Source of the DNA: Micromonospora parva
GTDB lineage: Bacteria; Actinomycetota; Actinomycetes; Mycobacteriales; Micromonosporaceae
DNA length: 64,000 nt
Direction of reading: 5' to 3'
Assembly: GCF_000718515.1 (NCBI RefSeq)
Contig: NZ_JNZS01000009.1
Location: 186,001 to 250,000, forward strand
In this document: positions 25,801 through 32,909 of the stretch, piece by piece
Layout of the letters: each line of letters begins with the position of its first letter
How positions within the stretch are numbered: the first letter of the stretch is position 1
Notes under the pieces: generated by a model
Seen by the model: only the letters and a program-made list of their open reading frames with translations
Database searches by the model: none
What the model was told of the DNA's origin: nothing
Made by a program: the position numbers and the translations under genes

Positions 25801-27297
25801 TTAGGTGGGGGGTTGGCGGCGGGGTGGTCGGGAGCGGCGGGGGCTGGGGGTCGGGACTGCTGCTTCGGTGCTGGGGCGGGCCGGGTCGATGTCGTCCGGG
25901 TTGGTTCGCGGGGCGGGGACCTGCGGTACGGCGGTCGCCTCGCCGGGCAGCGAGCCTGAGCCGGGCAGCGAATCCGTGCGGGGCGTCTGCGTTGAGGTGT
26001 CGGGCTTCCGGCGCCGGGCAGCGGTTCCGGCCGTCGAACCGGAGGCCGTCGACCCGGAGGCCGTCGACCCGGAGGCCGCCGACCCGGAGGCCGCCGGGCC
26101 GGGACCGGTGTCGGTGACCACTGCCGGGTCGGCCAGCGTGCCCTGAGCGACCGGGGCCGGGTCGGTGACCGTGCCCTGAGCTGCCGGAATCCGGTCGGCC
26201 CGACTCTGTTCGGCCGGGTGGCGCCGCTCGGTCGGGTGATGTCGCTCGGCCCGCTCGCCGAGGCGGGCTGCCAGCACCGAGCCGCCGATACCGGCGATCA
26301 CCGCGTACGGGGCGATCAGCTGGGTGGAGAGCTGCGCGGGGCCGAGCGTGGACCAGTGCGGCAGTGTGGTCAGGTAGGCGAGTGCGACGAGCATCGGACC
26401 GGCCGCGCCGGAGGCCGCCGCACCCACCCGGTGCCCACCCGAGCGGGCGGACCGACGGGCGGCCAGCACCCCGATCAGCAGCGCGGGCACCAGGGCCAGC
26501 AGGGCGCCCGGCCAGTAGATCTGCCCCCCGATCCAGTACCGGGCGTGGTCCGGGTCGAACTGCCAGGTGCCGAGTTGCGCGCCGGTCAGCCCTCGTCCGA
26601 CGCGTACCCCGTCGATCACCGAGATCACCGCGAGCAGCCAGAGCCAGGCTGCCGTCGCTGTCACGTTGACGGCGGCGGCTCGGGAGCGCAGCGCCCAGAT
26701 CGCGACGAGGACGCCGATCAGGATGCCCAGTGTTGCCTGAACGGCGGCCGTCCGTTGCGGTGCGCCGGTGTCCGCGCCGGTCGCGACCCGCGCGGGTACG
26801 GCGATCAACAGCACCGTGACCAGCCCGCCCAACCCGGCACCGAGCGCCAGGGCCACCCGCCGCAGCAGGCCCCCGCGGTCGTGCTCCGGCGACTCGGCCA
26901 CCGGCGGTGGTGTGCTCGTCACCCCGGCCGGGGCGGCCCCGGCTGTCGGTGGACGCGGGTCGACCGGGGGCTCGTGTTCCGGCTCTCGGTCACCGGGCGG
27001 CGTGCCGTCGTGGCGGTCCGCATCGTCGGTAGCGGTCTGCGCAGAGATCGCGGTCTTCGCCGGAGCGGTGCGTTGGTGGAGCCGCTGCGCGCAGACCGCG
27101 CCGAGGACCGTCGAGCTGGCGGCGAGCCAGGTCGCCCAGGCGAGCCCGTCCGCCCAGGCGGTGTCGGTAGCAGCGGCATCGGTGGGCGTCCAGGTGATGA
27201 CGCCGAGCCCGTAGCCGAAGCCCAGTTGTGCGGCACCCGCGCCGGCAGCGACCCCGATCGCCGTCGCGATCGACACTCCCCAGCCCTGTCTGGCCAT
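25801..27297 (-). CDS. Multipass membrane protein with low-complexity tails
   Basis: A 498-residue protein of unknown function. About seven to eight hydrophobic helices are visible: 8-35, 52-68, 145-167, 186-202, 211-228, 262-280, 300-315 and 325-345. Between the second and third is a charged Pro-rich loop (about 75-140). The last 150 residues are hydrophilic and repetitive, including a run of ASGST units encoded by a 15-bp tandem repeat. Such Ser/Thr/Pro tails are possible kinase substrates. ATG 27297 is supported by TACGCT seven nt upstream. No catalytic motif or known family is recognised. Confidence 0.65.
   Translation of the reverse strand: MARQGWGVSIATAIGVAAGAGAAQLGFGYGLGVITWTPTDAAATDTAWADGLAWATWLAASSTVLGAVCAQRLHQRTAPAKTAISAQTATDDADRHDGTPPGDREPEHEPPVDPRPPTAGAAPAGVTSTPPPVAESPEHDRGGLLRRVALALGAGLGGLVTVLLIAVPARVATGADTGAPQRTAAVQATLGILIGVLVAIWALRSRAAAVNVTATAAWLWLLAVISVIDGVRVGRGLTGAQLGTWQFDPDHARYWIGGQIYWPGALLALVPALLIGVLAARRSARSGGHRVGAAASGAAGPMLVALAYLTTLPHWSTLGPAQLSTQLIAPYAVIAGIGGSVLAARLGERAERHHPTERRHPAEQSRADRIPAAQGTVTDPAPVAQGTLADPAVVTDTGPGPAASGSAASGSTASGSTASGSTAGTAARRRKPDTSTQTPRTDSLPGSGSLPGEATAVPQVPAPRTNPDDIDPARPSTEAAVPTPSPRRSRPPRRQPPT
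26041..26100. repeat. Four 15-bp in-frame tandem repeats
   Basis: Units GGAGGCCGTCGACCC (two exact, third with one change, fourth with three) at 26041-26055, 26056-26070, 26071-26085 and 26086-26100. They encode repeated ASGST-like pentapeptides in the tail of the membrane protein. Confidence 0.85.
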
Positions 27298-27304
27298 GCC
27301 GGGC

Positions 27305-27310
27305 AGCGTA
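27305..27310 (-). promoter_or_regulatory. -10 element for membrane protein 27297, leaderless
   Basis: TACGCT on the minus strand, seven nt upstream of ATG 27297. Confidence 0.4.
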
Positions 27311-27419
27311 ACGTCCCGTCGTCGGCGCGGCGAGTCGCAACGACCCGCCGGTGTGGGACGCCGGCGCGGCGGATTGGGCGGCGGGCGGTACGGTCGCCGG
27401 TGATGAGGCGGTGGGCGTT

Positions 27420-28106
27420 ATGACGGACACGAACCCGGGTCGGCAGAATGCCGCCGGTGGCGGTGCGGGCCGGGCCAGCGTCGTGCTCGGTGGCGGGTTG
27501 GCGGCGGTGCTGCTCGCCGCGGTCGGTGCGACAGGTGGCTGGTTGCTGGCCGGCGAGGACGAGACACCCTCCGGTGATCCGCTGGCCGTTGCGACCACGT
27601 CGGGTGCGCCGACCGGCCGGACCACCGCACCGCGACCGAGCAGCGGACGGCCGACACCGTCGGCGGTCCAGACCTCCGCCACTGCGACCAAGGGTGCCGG
27701 TCTGACCGTGCCCCCGGTGATCGGCGCCGACTTCGAGCAGGCCCGGGAGACGCTGCGCAAGCAGCGGTTGGGTTGGCGGTTGGTCTTCGGTGGCGGCGTC
27801 GGTCGTACGGTCGAGAGCACCACACCGGAGGTGGGCACCGAGGTCGCCCGGGGGACGACAGTGCAACTACAGGTCGCCGGGCCGGCGCCGGCCGCCGAGG
27901 TGCCGGACGTGGTCGGCGAGAGCTGCGCGGACGCCGCCGACGAGTTGGTCGACGAGGGCCTGTACCCGCGCTACGTCACCGGACGCAGCGGGAAGGTCAG
28001 TCGGCAGGAGCCCACCGAGGATGGCTCGGCCCGGTGGAACGACCAGGTCAGCATCTGGTGTGGCGCGGACTCCGTCGAGCAACCGACCACGAAACCCACG
28101 CCCTGA
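27420..28106 (+). CDS. Membrane-anchored PASTA protein without kinase
   Basis: A 228-residue protein: a short cytoplasmic N terminus, one membrane helix at about 22-46 (SVVLGGGLAAVLLAAVGATGGWLLA), a Ser/Thr/Pro linker, then two PASTA-like domains at about 97-155 (PPVIGADFEQARETLRKQRLGW) and 160-220 (EVPDVVGESCADAADELVDEGL). PASTA domains bind muropeptides or lipid II in Ser/Thr kinases and penicillin-binding proteins, but no such domain is present here. Two cysteines in the second domain may pair. ATG 27420 is chosen over upstream in-frame starts because a TACGGT at 27389-27394 would start transcription near 27401. A second PASTA protein follows 161 nt downstream. Confidence 0.72.
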   Translation: MTDTNPGRQNAAGGGAGRASVVLGGGLAAVLLAAVGATGGWLLAGEDETPSGDPLAVATTSGAPTGRTTAPRPSSGRPTPSAVQTSATATKGAGLTVPPVIGADFEQARETLRKQRLGWRLVFGGGVGRTVESTTPEVGTEVARGTTVQLQVAGPAPAAEVPDVVGESCADAADELVDEGLYPRYVTGRSGKVSRQEPTEDGSARWNDQVSIWCGADSVEQPTTKPTP

Positions 28107-28267
28107 CGCCTGGCCGGCGGGTCCCGCTTCCCGGCGGGGTGCCCGCCGCTCGGCCTCGTCGACAGCCGGCGCGGCTCGGCACGCTGATCCCCGCCGATGG
28201 CGGTGTGGACGACTAGGTTGGCGGTCGAGGGCCGTGACGCCCGTCCGGGTTCGGGAAGGGACGTGCG

Positions 28268-28954
28268 ATGAGCGACGACCGCCAGGAGCCTCCCGTCGGT
28301 GACGACGACGACTTGACCCGTCCCCTGCCCGCCGACGCTGACCGGCCGGGCCCGCCGGCCGACCAGACGGCGCCGATACCCCCGCCGTGGTCCGGGCGGG
28401 CGGAGGTGCGCTCGCCCCGACCCGATGACTCCGCCGGAGAGTGGTACGTCGAGGAGCAGGGTGGTCGGCGGTGGTGGTTGCCGATCCTCTGGGGCGTCCT
28501 GGCGCTGCTGCTCGCCGGCCTGATCGGAGGCGCGCTCTGGTTGGTGCGTTCCCCGCAGGATGACGACCGGGACGATCCGGGGTCCACCCCGTCACTGCCG
28601 CCGACCAGCGCCACCAGCGCCCCTGCGACCAGCGCGGCCCCCACCTCGGCGGCACCCACCAGCGAGTCCCCGAGCAGCCCGGCCACCACGGACGCGCCGG
28701 ACGAGGTGCCGGTGCCACCGCTCACCGGCCTGCCGCAGGCCACCGCCGAAGGGCTGTTGGATCGGCTCGGCCTGGCCCACCGGGTGGTGTTCCGCCCGTC
28801 GGAGCTGCCGGCGGGGACGGTGGTGGGCACCGAGCCGGGGGCGGGCGAGTCGGTGTCGACCGACGATGAGGTGTTGTTGATCGTCTCGCAGGCCGAGCCT
28901 CCGAGCGGGACGACCCCGACCACACCCAGCCCCACTGTGACGCGTACGCCGTGA
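28268..28954 (+). CDS. Membrane-anchored single-PASTA protein without kinase
   Basis: A 228-residue protein with an acidic, Pro-rich cytoplasmic N terminus (about 1-65), one membrane helix (68-92, WWLPILWGVLALLLAGLIGGALW), a Ser/Thr/Ala/Pro linker (95-150) and one PASTA-like domain (about 150-212; PPLTGLPQATAEGLLDRLGLAHRV, then GTVVGTEPGAGESV). GGAAGGG precedes ATG 28268, and a TAGGTT at 28214-28219 could be its -10. Like its neighbour at 27420 it has the sensor half of a PknB-type kinase only. It ends seven nt before the convergent small membrane protein gene. Confidence 0.72.
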   Translation: MSDDRQEPPVGDDDDLTRPLPADADRPGPPADQTAPIPPPWSGRAEVRSPRPDDSAGEWYVEEQGGRRWWLPILWGVLALLLAGLIGGALWLVRSPQDDDRDDPGSTPSLPPTSATSAPATSAAPTSAAPTSESPSSPATTDAPDEVPVPPLTGLPQATAEGLLDRLGLAHRVVFRPSELPAGTVVGTEPGAGESVSTDDEVLLIVSQAEPPSGTTPTTPSPTVTRTP

Positions 28955-28961
28955 CCGCTTG

Positions 28962-29423
28962 TCACCACATCCGGCGGCGGGTGCCGACGAGGCCGATGCC
29001 GGCCAGCGAGATGGCCAGGCCGAAGATGCCGGACCAGAACAGCGAGCGGCGGATCTCTTCGGCGTCGTGTCCGGCCGGAGCTGCTTCGGTGAGCTCCTGA
29101 CGGTTGTCGGACTGGCCGCCGGCACCCAGGCCGGATACCGCCCCGGTCGGGTCGGCACCGCCGTAGTGGTCGGCCGGCGCGTGGGTGTCGATCCAGCCCG
29201 GTTCCTCGTCGACCGACTGACCGTCGTCAGTCGGCGGGTCGGAGTCGAGCACGGTGATCTCCGGTGCGGGCACCGGTGTGGTCAGCCGGGTGGACGACAT
29301 CGCCGGGTCGCGGACGAGGACCAGCAGTGTCGCCATCGCCCCGAAGAGGGCGAGGAGTCCGATGGCATAGGCGATACGGGAGCGGTGGTGCCGCCGCAGG
29401 GCGGGCTGATTGACCATGACCAT
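28962..29423 (-). CDS. Small two-helix membrane protein
   Basis: A 153-residue protein with a basic N terminus (LRRHHRSR), a membrane helix at about 18-36 (AYAIGLLALFGAMATLLVLV), a hydrophilic acidic loop of about 85 residues, and a second helix at 130-147 (LFWSGIFGLAISLAGIGLVG) ending in TRRRMW. The loop is probably outside the cell. ATG 29423 and ATG 29417 are equally possible. TAGAAT on the minus strand at 29480-29485 may be its -10. No family is recognised; proximity to two PASTA proteins may or may not matter. Confidence 0.6.
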   Translation of the reverse strand: MVMVNQPALRRHHRSRIAYAIGLLALFGAMATLLVLVRDPAMSSTRLTTPVPAPEITVLDSDPPTDDGQSVDEEPGWIDTHAPADHYGGADPTGAVSGLGAGGQSDNRQELTEAAPAGHDAEEIRRSLFWSGIFGLAISLAGIGLVGTRRRMW

Positions 29424-29522
29424 CCCAGGGTCAGGGTCCTGGACGAGCGGGTGGAACGGTGCCGGGGTGGGCGTACCTGATTCTATGGCGACGGCACGCC
29501 CACCGGCGGCGGATCTGCTCGG

Positions 29523-29807
29523 TCAGCCCACCCGGACCGGGGTGCGCGCGACCGGGCGGCGGGTCCGCACGGTGTGCGGACGGGGTTCGGGGGCGGCGTG
29601 CAGCTGCTGCAGCCCTTCCCGCTGGACGAAGATCGACCGTCGGGTGACCGCGTCACCCGCCGCGTTCAACTCGTAGCCGTCGAGCCAGAGCCAGCCGTCA
29701 TAGGTCGGCCAGTCGAGCACCCGGATCACCCGGAACTTGATCGGCCTGAGGAACTGGACACTCGCCGCGCGAGTCACGTGCAGTACGTCACCGGTGCGGG
29801 GAAGCAC
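29523..29807 (-). CDS. Conserved hypothetical protein, C-terminal part intact
   Basis: A 94-residue reading frame beginning at GTG 29807, with AGGAG five nt upstream. The protein starts LPRTGDVLHVTRAASVQFL and has a compact mixed domain (KFRVIRVLDWPTYDGWLWLDGYELNAAGDAVTRRSIFVQ), then a basic tail. The hydrophobic and aromatic pattern looks genuinely coding and third positions are GC-rich. The frame is open upstream to 30101, and part of that extension (about 29860-29970) is also coding-like, so the native protein is probably longer; see the entry for 29808-30141. Function unknown. Confidence 0.6.
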   Translation of the reverse strand: MLPRTGDVLHVTRAASVQFLRPIKFRVIRVLDWPTYDGWLWLDGYELNAAGDAVTRRSIFVQREGLQQLHAAPEPRPHTVRTRRPVARTPVRVG

Positions 29808-30141
29808 ATGGGCTCCTGGGGAGGATCGGCCGGCGGCTGCGCCGGCGGTGCCTGAACGGGGGACGTCTCGGCCGGTGACGGGGTCGTGCCTCGTGAACCG
29901 GTGGTGCGGATGGCGGTGGTCGGGCCGTACCCCGCTGGTGACGTGCCGCCACCCGACCACCACCCGGTTGCTTCCGGGAACCGCGCCCGCCGCCGCAGCT
30001 TGCCGGCTTGCAGCGGCGGGGTCATTACCCCGGAGCAGGTCTCGTTGTCGTCGGCCGGACCCGCGTCGGGCTCGGCGCCCCCGGATCGGTGGGGTCACCA
30101 CTGGGAGGGACCGAACGGGGACGCTGAGTGATCCGTGCCAT
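29808..30141 (-). pseudogene. Probable 5' part of the 29523 gene, frameshifted
   Basis: ATG 30141 opens a frame beginning MARITQRPRSVPPSGDPTDP that hits TAA at 30025. The strongest coding pattern then moves to another frame (AEPDAGPADDNETCSGVM, around 30025-30080) and again to the frame of the 29523 gene (VVVGWRHVTSGVRP to DPVTGRDVP, about 29865-29970), where nearly every third position is G or C. This stepwise change of frame suggests at least two small indels in what was one gene of about 200 codons, or sequencing errors. An overlapping frame 29774-30025 starts within TAATG but has GC-rich second positions, so it is probably not coding. Confidence 0.4.
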
Positions 30142-30434
30142 ACGGACAGAGTGCATCAGGGACGTGCTTCATGCAAGTTGCACGTCGACTTTTGCCGATA
30201 CGTGAGCGTGTCGCGCGAAAGGCCTATTGAAGCCATCCGCGTCCGGGCGGCACACTGAGGGCCGGTTTCGCCCGTCGCGGCCGGCCGAGGACCGGCACCA
30301 CTCCCCTCCGTCGCGAACGCTCGCCGGTCGACGATCGCGCCCCCGGCGGGTGTCACCCAGTGGCGCGTTACCGGAGGTAGCCCGAGTGGGGTCGAGCAGC
30401 CAGCGGCGGGGACCAGTGAGTCACGGGTCGCGCG
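30142..30434. other. Intergenic region upstream of DUF5753 regulator
   Basis: No gene is supported here. It is relatively A/T-rich around 30160-30230 (with TTGCAC at 30178-30183 and several short inverted repeats), which may hold the promoter of the regulator at 30435, but no properly spaced -10 could be assigned. Confidence 0.4.
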
Positions 30435-31316
30435 ATGAGTGAGCGGCGCAGTCCCACCATCAGACGGCGGCGGCTCGGGGCCGAGCTGCGCCGCCAGCGG
30501 GAGTCCGCCGGAATCACCATCGAGGTGGTCGCCGAACAGTTGGAGTGCTCGGCGTCGAAGGTCTCCCGGATCGAGACCGGGCACACCACGGCCACCCCTC
30601 GCGACGTGCGGGACATGCTGCGGATCTACGGCGTGGTCGGCGCCGAGAGCGACGAGCTGGTGCAGATCGCCCGGGAGGCCCGCCAGAAGGGTTGGTGGCA
30701 CCCGTACAGCACGGTGCTCGTCGGCGCGTACGTCGGGCTGGAGGCGGCCGCGAGTTCGATCCGGGCGTACGAACAGCAGGTCGTTCCGGGCCTTCTGGAG
30801 ACCGAGGAGTACGCCGGTGCCATGATCCGCGCCGCTCGTCCGGACTTCACCGCCGATCAGGTGCACCAGAGAGTGCGTGTCCGTCTGGGCCGTCAGTCGT
30901 TATTGACCCAGGACGATCCGGTCGATCTGTGGGTGGTGCTCGATGAGGCGGTGGTAAGTCGGCCGGTGGGCGGGGACGAGGTGATGCGCGGCCAACTCAG
31001 ACGGTTGGTCGAGGTGGCCGAGTTGCCGAACGTGACGCTGCAGATCCTGCCCTTCGAGGTGGGTGCGCACGCCGGCATGGACGGCACGTTCACGATCCTC
31101 AGCTTCCCTGAGCCCGGTGATCCGGATGTTGTGTACGCGGAGAACGCCACGGGTGGGCTCTTCCTCGAGAAGAGCGACGAACTACAGAAGTACAGCTTCA
31201 TCTTCGATCACATCCGCGCTGCGGCCATACGTCCGGAGGAGTCCGTCGCACACATCGCAAAACTGGCAGAGGAGCCGTTGTGGAAATGGCGACCAAAAGG
31301 TTCCCGGTGGACCTGA
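30435..31316 (+). CDS. Helix-turn-helix regulator with DUF5753 domain
   Basis: A 293-residue Scr1/WhiJ-like regulator. The XRE helix-turn-helix is at about 14-65 (LGAELRRQRESAGITIEVVAEQL, SASKVSRIETG). The DUF5753 domain fills 100-285, with the typical YEQQVVPGLLETEEYA, WVVLDEAVVSRPVGG and ELPNVTLQILPFEVGAHAGMDGTF. Members are encoded with a small DUF397 protein that modulates them; here it overlaps the gene end by 37 nt. Codon 156 (30900-30902) is TTA, a codon rare in such genomes and read by bldA tRNA in Streptomyces. These pairs influence development and antibiotic production in Streptomyces; targets here are unknown. Confidence 0.9.
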   Translation: MSERRSPTIRRRRLGAELRRQRESAGITIEVVAEQLECSASKVSRIETGHTTATPRDVRDMLRIYGVVGAESDELVQIAREARQKGWWHPYSTVLVGAYVGLEAAASSIRAYEQQVVPGLLETEEYAGAMIRAARPDFTADQVHQRVRVRLGRQSLLTQDDPVDLWVVLDEAVVSRPVGGDEVMRGQLRRLVEVAELPNVTLQILPFEVGAHAGMDGTFTILSFPEPGDPDVVYAENATGGLFLEKSDELQKYSFIFDHIRAAAIRPEESVAHIAKLAEEPLWKWRPKGSRWT

Positions 31317-31507
31317 CGCAGGCAGCGTGGTTCAAGAGCTCGAAGAGCGGGCCGAACTGTGACAACTGCGTGGAGGTGGCGTACGTGACGGGGGCGGTCG
31401 GAGTGCGGGACTCGAAGGACAAGGCGGGCCCCGCCCTGGTCTTCGCGCCGGGCGACTGGCACGCCTTCGTCGCCGGCACCCGCGGTGGTGTGTTCGGCGT
31501 GGTCTGA
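31280..31507 (+). CDS. DUF397 protein, partner of the upstream regulator
   Basis: A 75-residue DUF397 protein with the family signature AAWFKSSKSGPNCDNCVEVAY and VGVRDSKDKAGPALVFAPGDWHAFV. GTG 31280 is favoured because GAGGAG at 31269-31274 lies five nt upstream; ATG 31286 is the alternative. It overlaps the DUF5753 regulator gene by 37 nt, so the two are translated together. In the characterised systems the small protein binds the regulator. Confidence 0.92.
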   Translation: MEMATKRFPVDLTQAAWFKSSKSGPNCDNCVEVAYVTGAVGVRDSKDKAGPALVFAPGDWHAFVAGTRGGVFGVV

Positions 31508-31518
31508 CCGAGTGGTCA

Positions 31519-31556
31519 GTGAAGTCCCCGTCCGGTTCGCCGGACGGGGACTTCAC
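31519..31556 (+). terminator. Perfect 17-bp terminator with TTCG loop
   Basis: GTGAAGTCCCCGTCCGG, TTCG, and the exact complement. The UUCG tetraloop is exceptionally stable. It closes the regulator/DUF397 operon. Confidence 0.88.
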
Positions 31557-31726
31557 CGTGTCCGTCCCCGGTAGGTACGGCGGACAGTCGCGGGTCCCGA
31601 CGGTGGCCGGCGAGGTTCCGTCGGGATTCCCGTCGCCACAGCGCCCCCGTCTCGTTGAACCGGTCGGTACGGCGCTGGTCGACGACCCGCCGCACCGACC
31701 CGCAACCGAGCGAGTAGGCGAGACGG

Positions 31727-32125
31727 ATGACGACGATCGGTTCAGAAAATCTCACCAACGGCCCGGCGAAGCCGGAGCGGTTCGGTGGCAAGTACCGCGG
31801 CGCTCGTCGGGACACGGTTCTGACCGAGGTGGTCTCGACCGACCAGGAGTTGACCGGGCGGGAGGGCGCCGCCGAGACGACGGATCCCCCGCTCTCGCTG
31901 CCCTCACTGGACCCGAACCCGCTGATCGAGCCGTCGTTCCCACCGAGCGGTTGGCCGGTGGAACCGCCCCAGTCCCTGGCTGACCACCCGTTGCTGCGTG
32001 GCCTGCTGATGGAGTTGCCGCCGAAGGGCACCGTGCCCTCGCAGGACTGGCTGGATCGCTGGTTCGAGGCGACCAGGTCGATCCTGGAGTTGCTATACGT
32101 GCAGAGCGCCAGCCGCCCGCGCTGA
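31727..32125 (+). CDS. Hypothetical protein, disordered N terminus
   Basis: A 132-residue protein. The first 85 residues are hydrophilic and Pro-rich (EPSFPPSGWPVEPPQ) and probably unstructured; the last 45 form an amphipathic helical part (DHPLLRGLLMELPPKG, then DWLDRWFEATRSILELLYVQ). No signal peptide, membrane helix or known family is seen. ATG 31727 is used without a strong ribosome site. Its last 33 bp overlap the 3' end of the convergent membrane protein gene. Confidence 0.55.
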   Translation: MTTIGSENLTNGPAKPERFGGKYRGARRDTVLTEVVSTDQELTGREGAAETTDPPLSLPSLDPNPLIEPSFPPSGWPVEPPQSLADHPLLRGLLMELPPKGTVPSQDWLDRWFEATRSILELLYVQSASRPR

Positions 32126-32692
32126 CCGTGCGACGGCCGGCCGGGCCCGCTCGGCGAGGCGGTTGTGCCGCAGCGCGTGCCGGACCCCGATGGCGATCAC
32201 CGCGAGCGCGCCGACGGTGATCGCCGGTCCGGTGACCCCGGGGTCGGCGCCGAGGTCGGTGCCGGCCGCCGCGACCAACGCCGGCACGGTGGCCAGGGCG
32301 GTGACCTGTAGTGGCAGCCCGACCAGCGGGTGGGCCGCCGCGGCGCGCAGCCCGTGCGGCGCGGGGGTGGCGGGGGCGCTGGCGAACGCGCCGGCACCGG
32401 CACGCAGCCGGCGGATCCGCCGTACGGAGCAGACCGTCGCCACGAGCGCCGGGCCGGCGGCGAGGGTGAGCCCGGCGGCGGCCCGGTCGACCGGCGCGGT
32501 GCCCGCGCTGAACAGGCCGCCGCCGAGCACGGCCGCGGTGAGCGTCGCGCCGGTGAGGGCGAGCACCAGCAACCATCCGGTACGCCGGCGCAGCACGCGG
32601 GTGTTGCGCAGCCGGGGCAGGCCGTCGGCAACGATGCCGGCGGCCAGCCAGACGGCGGCGACCGGGAGCAGGATGGTGAGCTGACTCTCCAT
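32093..32692 (-). CDS. Hypothetical membrane protein
   Basis: A 199-residue protein with about five hydrophobic segments (6-24, 40-60, 72-90, 122-142 and 155-170) separated by Arg-rich loops such as RLRNTRVLRRRTG and SVRRIRRLRAGAG. ATG 32692 is used. The 3' end overlaps the convergent gene at 31727 by 33 bp; the overlapping tails are the least constrained parts of both proteins. No family is recognised. Confidence 0.6.
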   Translation of the reverse strand: MESQLTILLPVAAVWLAAGIVADGLPRLRNTRVLRRRTGWLLVLALTGATLTAAVLGGGLFSAGTAPVDRAAAGLTLAAGPALVATVCSVRRIRRLRAGAGAFASAPATPAPHGLRAAAAHPLVGLPLQVTALATVPALVAAAGTDLGADPGVTGPAITVGALAVIAIGVRHALRHNRLAERARPAVARSARAAGALHV

Positions 32693-32838
32693 GCTCGAGA
32701 GTCTTTCCCGAATCTCGGCGAGGCGAATCCGGGCCGGTCCCCCGTTCGTCCCGGACGCCGGGCCCGTAGGGGGTCATCACTCGAAGGTTATGGACGTTCC
32801 GACATGTTTAATTGCCCCGCTGCTGATCTACCCTCAGC

Positions 32839-32860
32839 TCAATCGGCGACTGTCGATTGA
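32839..32860. promoter_or_regulatory. Inverted repeat upstream of subtilase gene
   Basis: TCAATCG-N8-CGATTGA, perfect 7-bp arms, centred about 60 nt before ATG 32910. It could be an operator for the protease gene. Confidence 0.35.
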
Positions 32861-32909
32861 TGTTGGGACCGGTGGTCACGTTCCGCCGCCGGTCAGAGGG
32901 AGGTAGGAG

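Noticed and set aside
26041..26100. Tandem repeat considered as a CRISPR array
   Set aside because: The 15-bp units are directly adjacent with no spacers and are in frame within a coding gene.
29774..30025. 83-codon gene starting within TAATG
   Set aside because: Its second codon positions are nearly all G or C, which is the third-position signal of the neighbouring frame, so it is probably a shadow.
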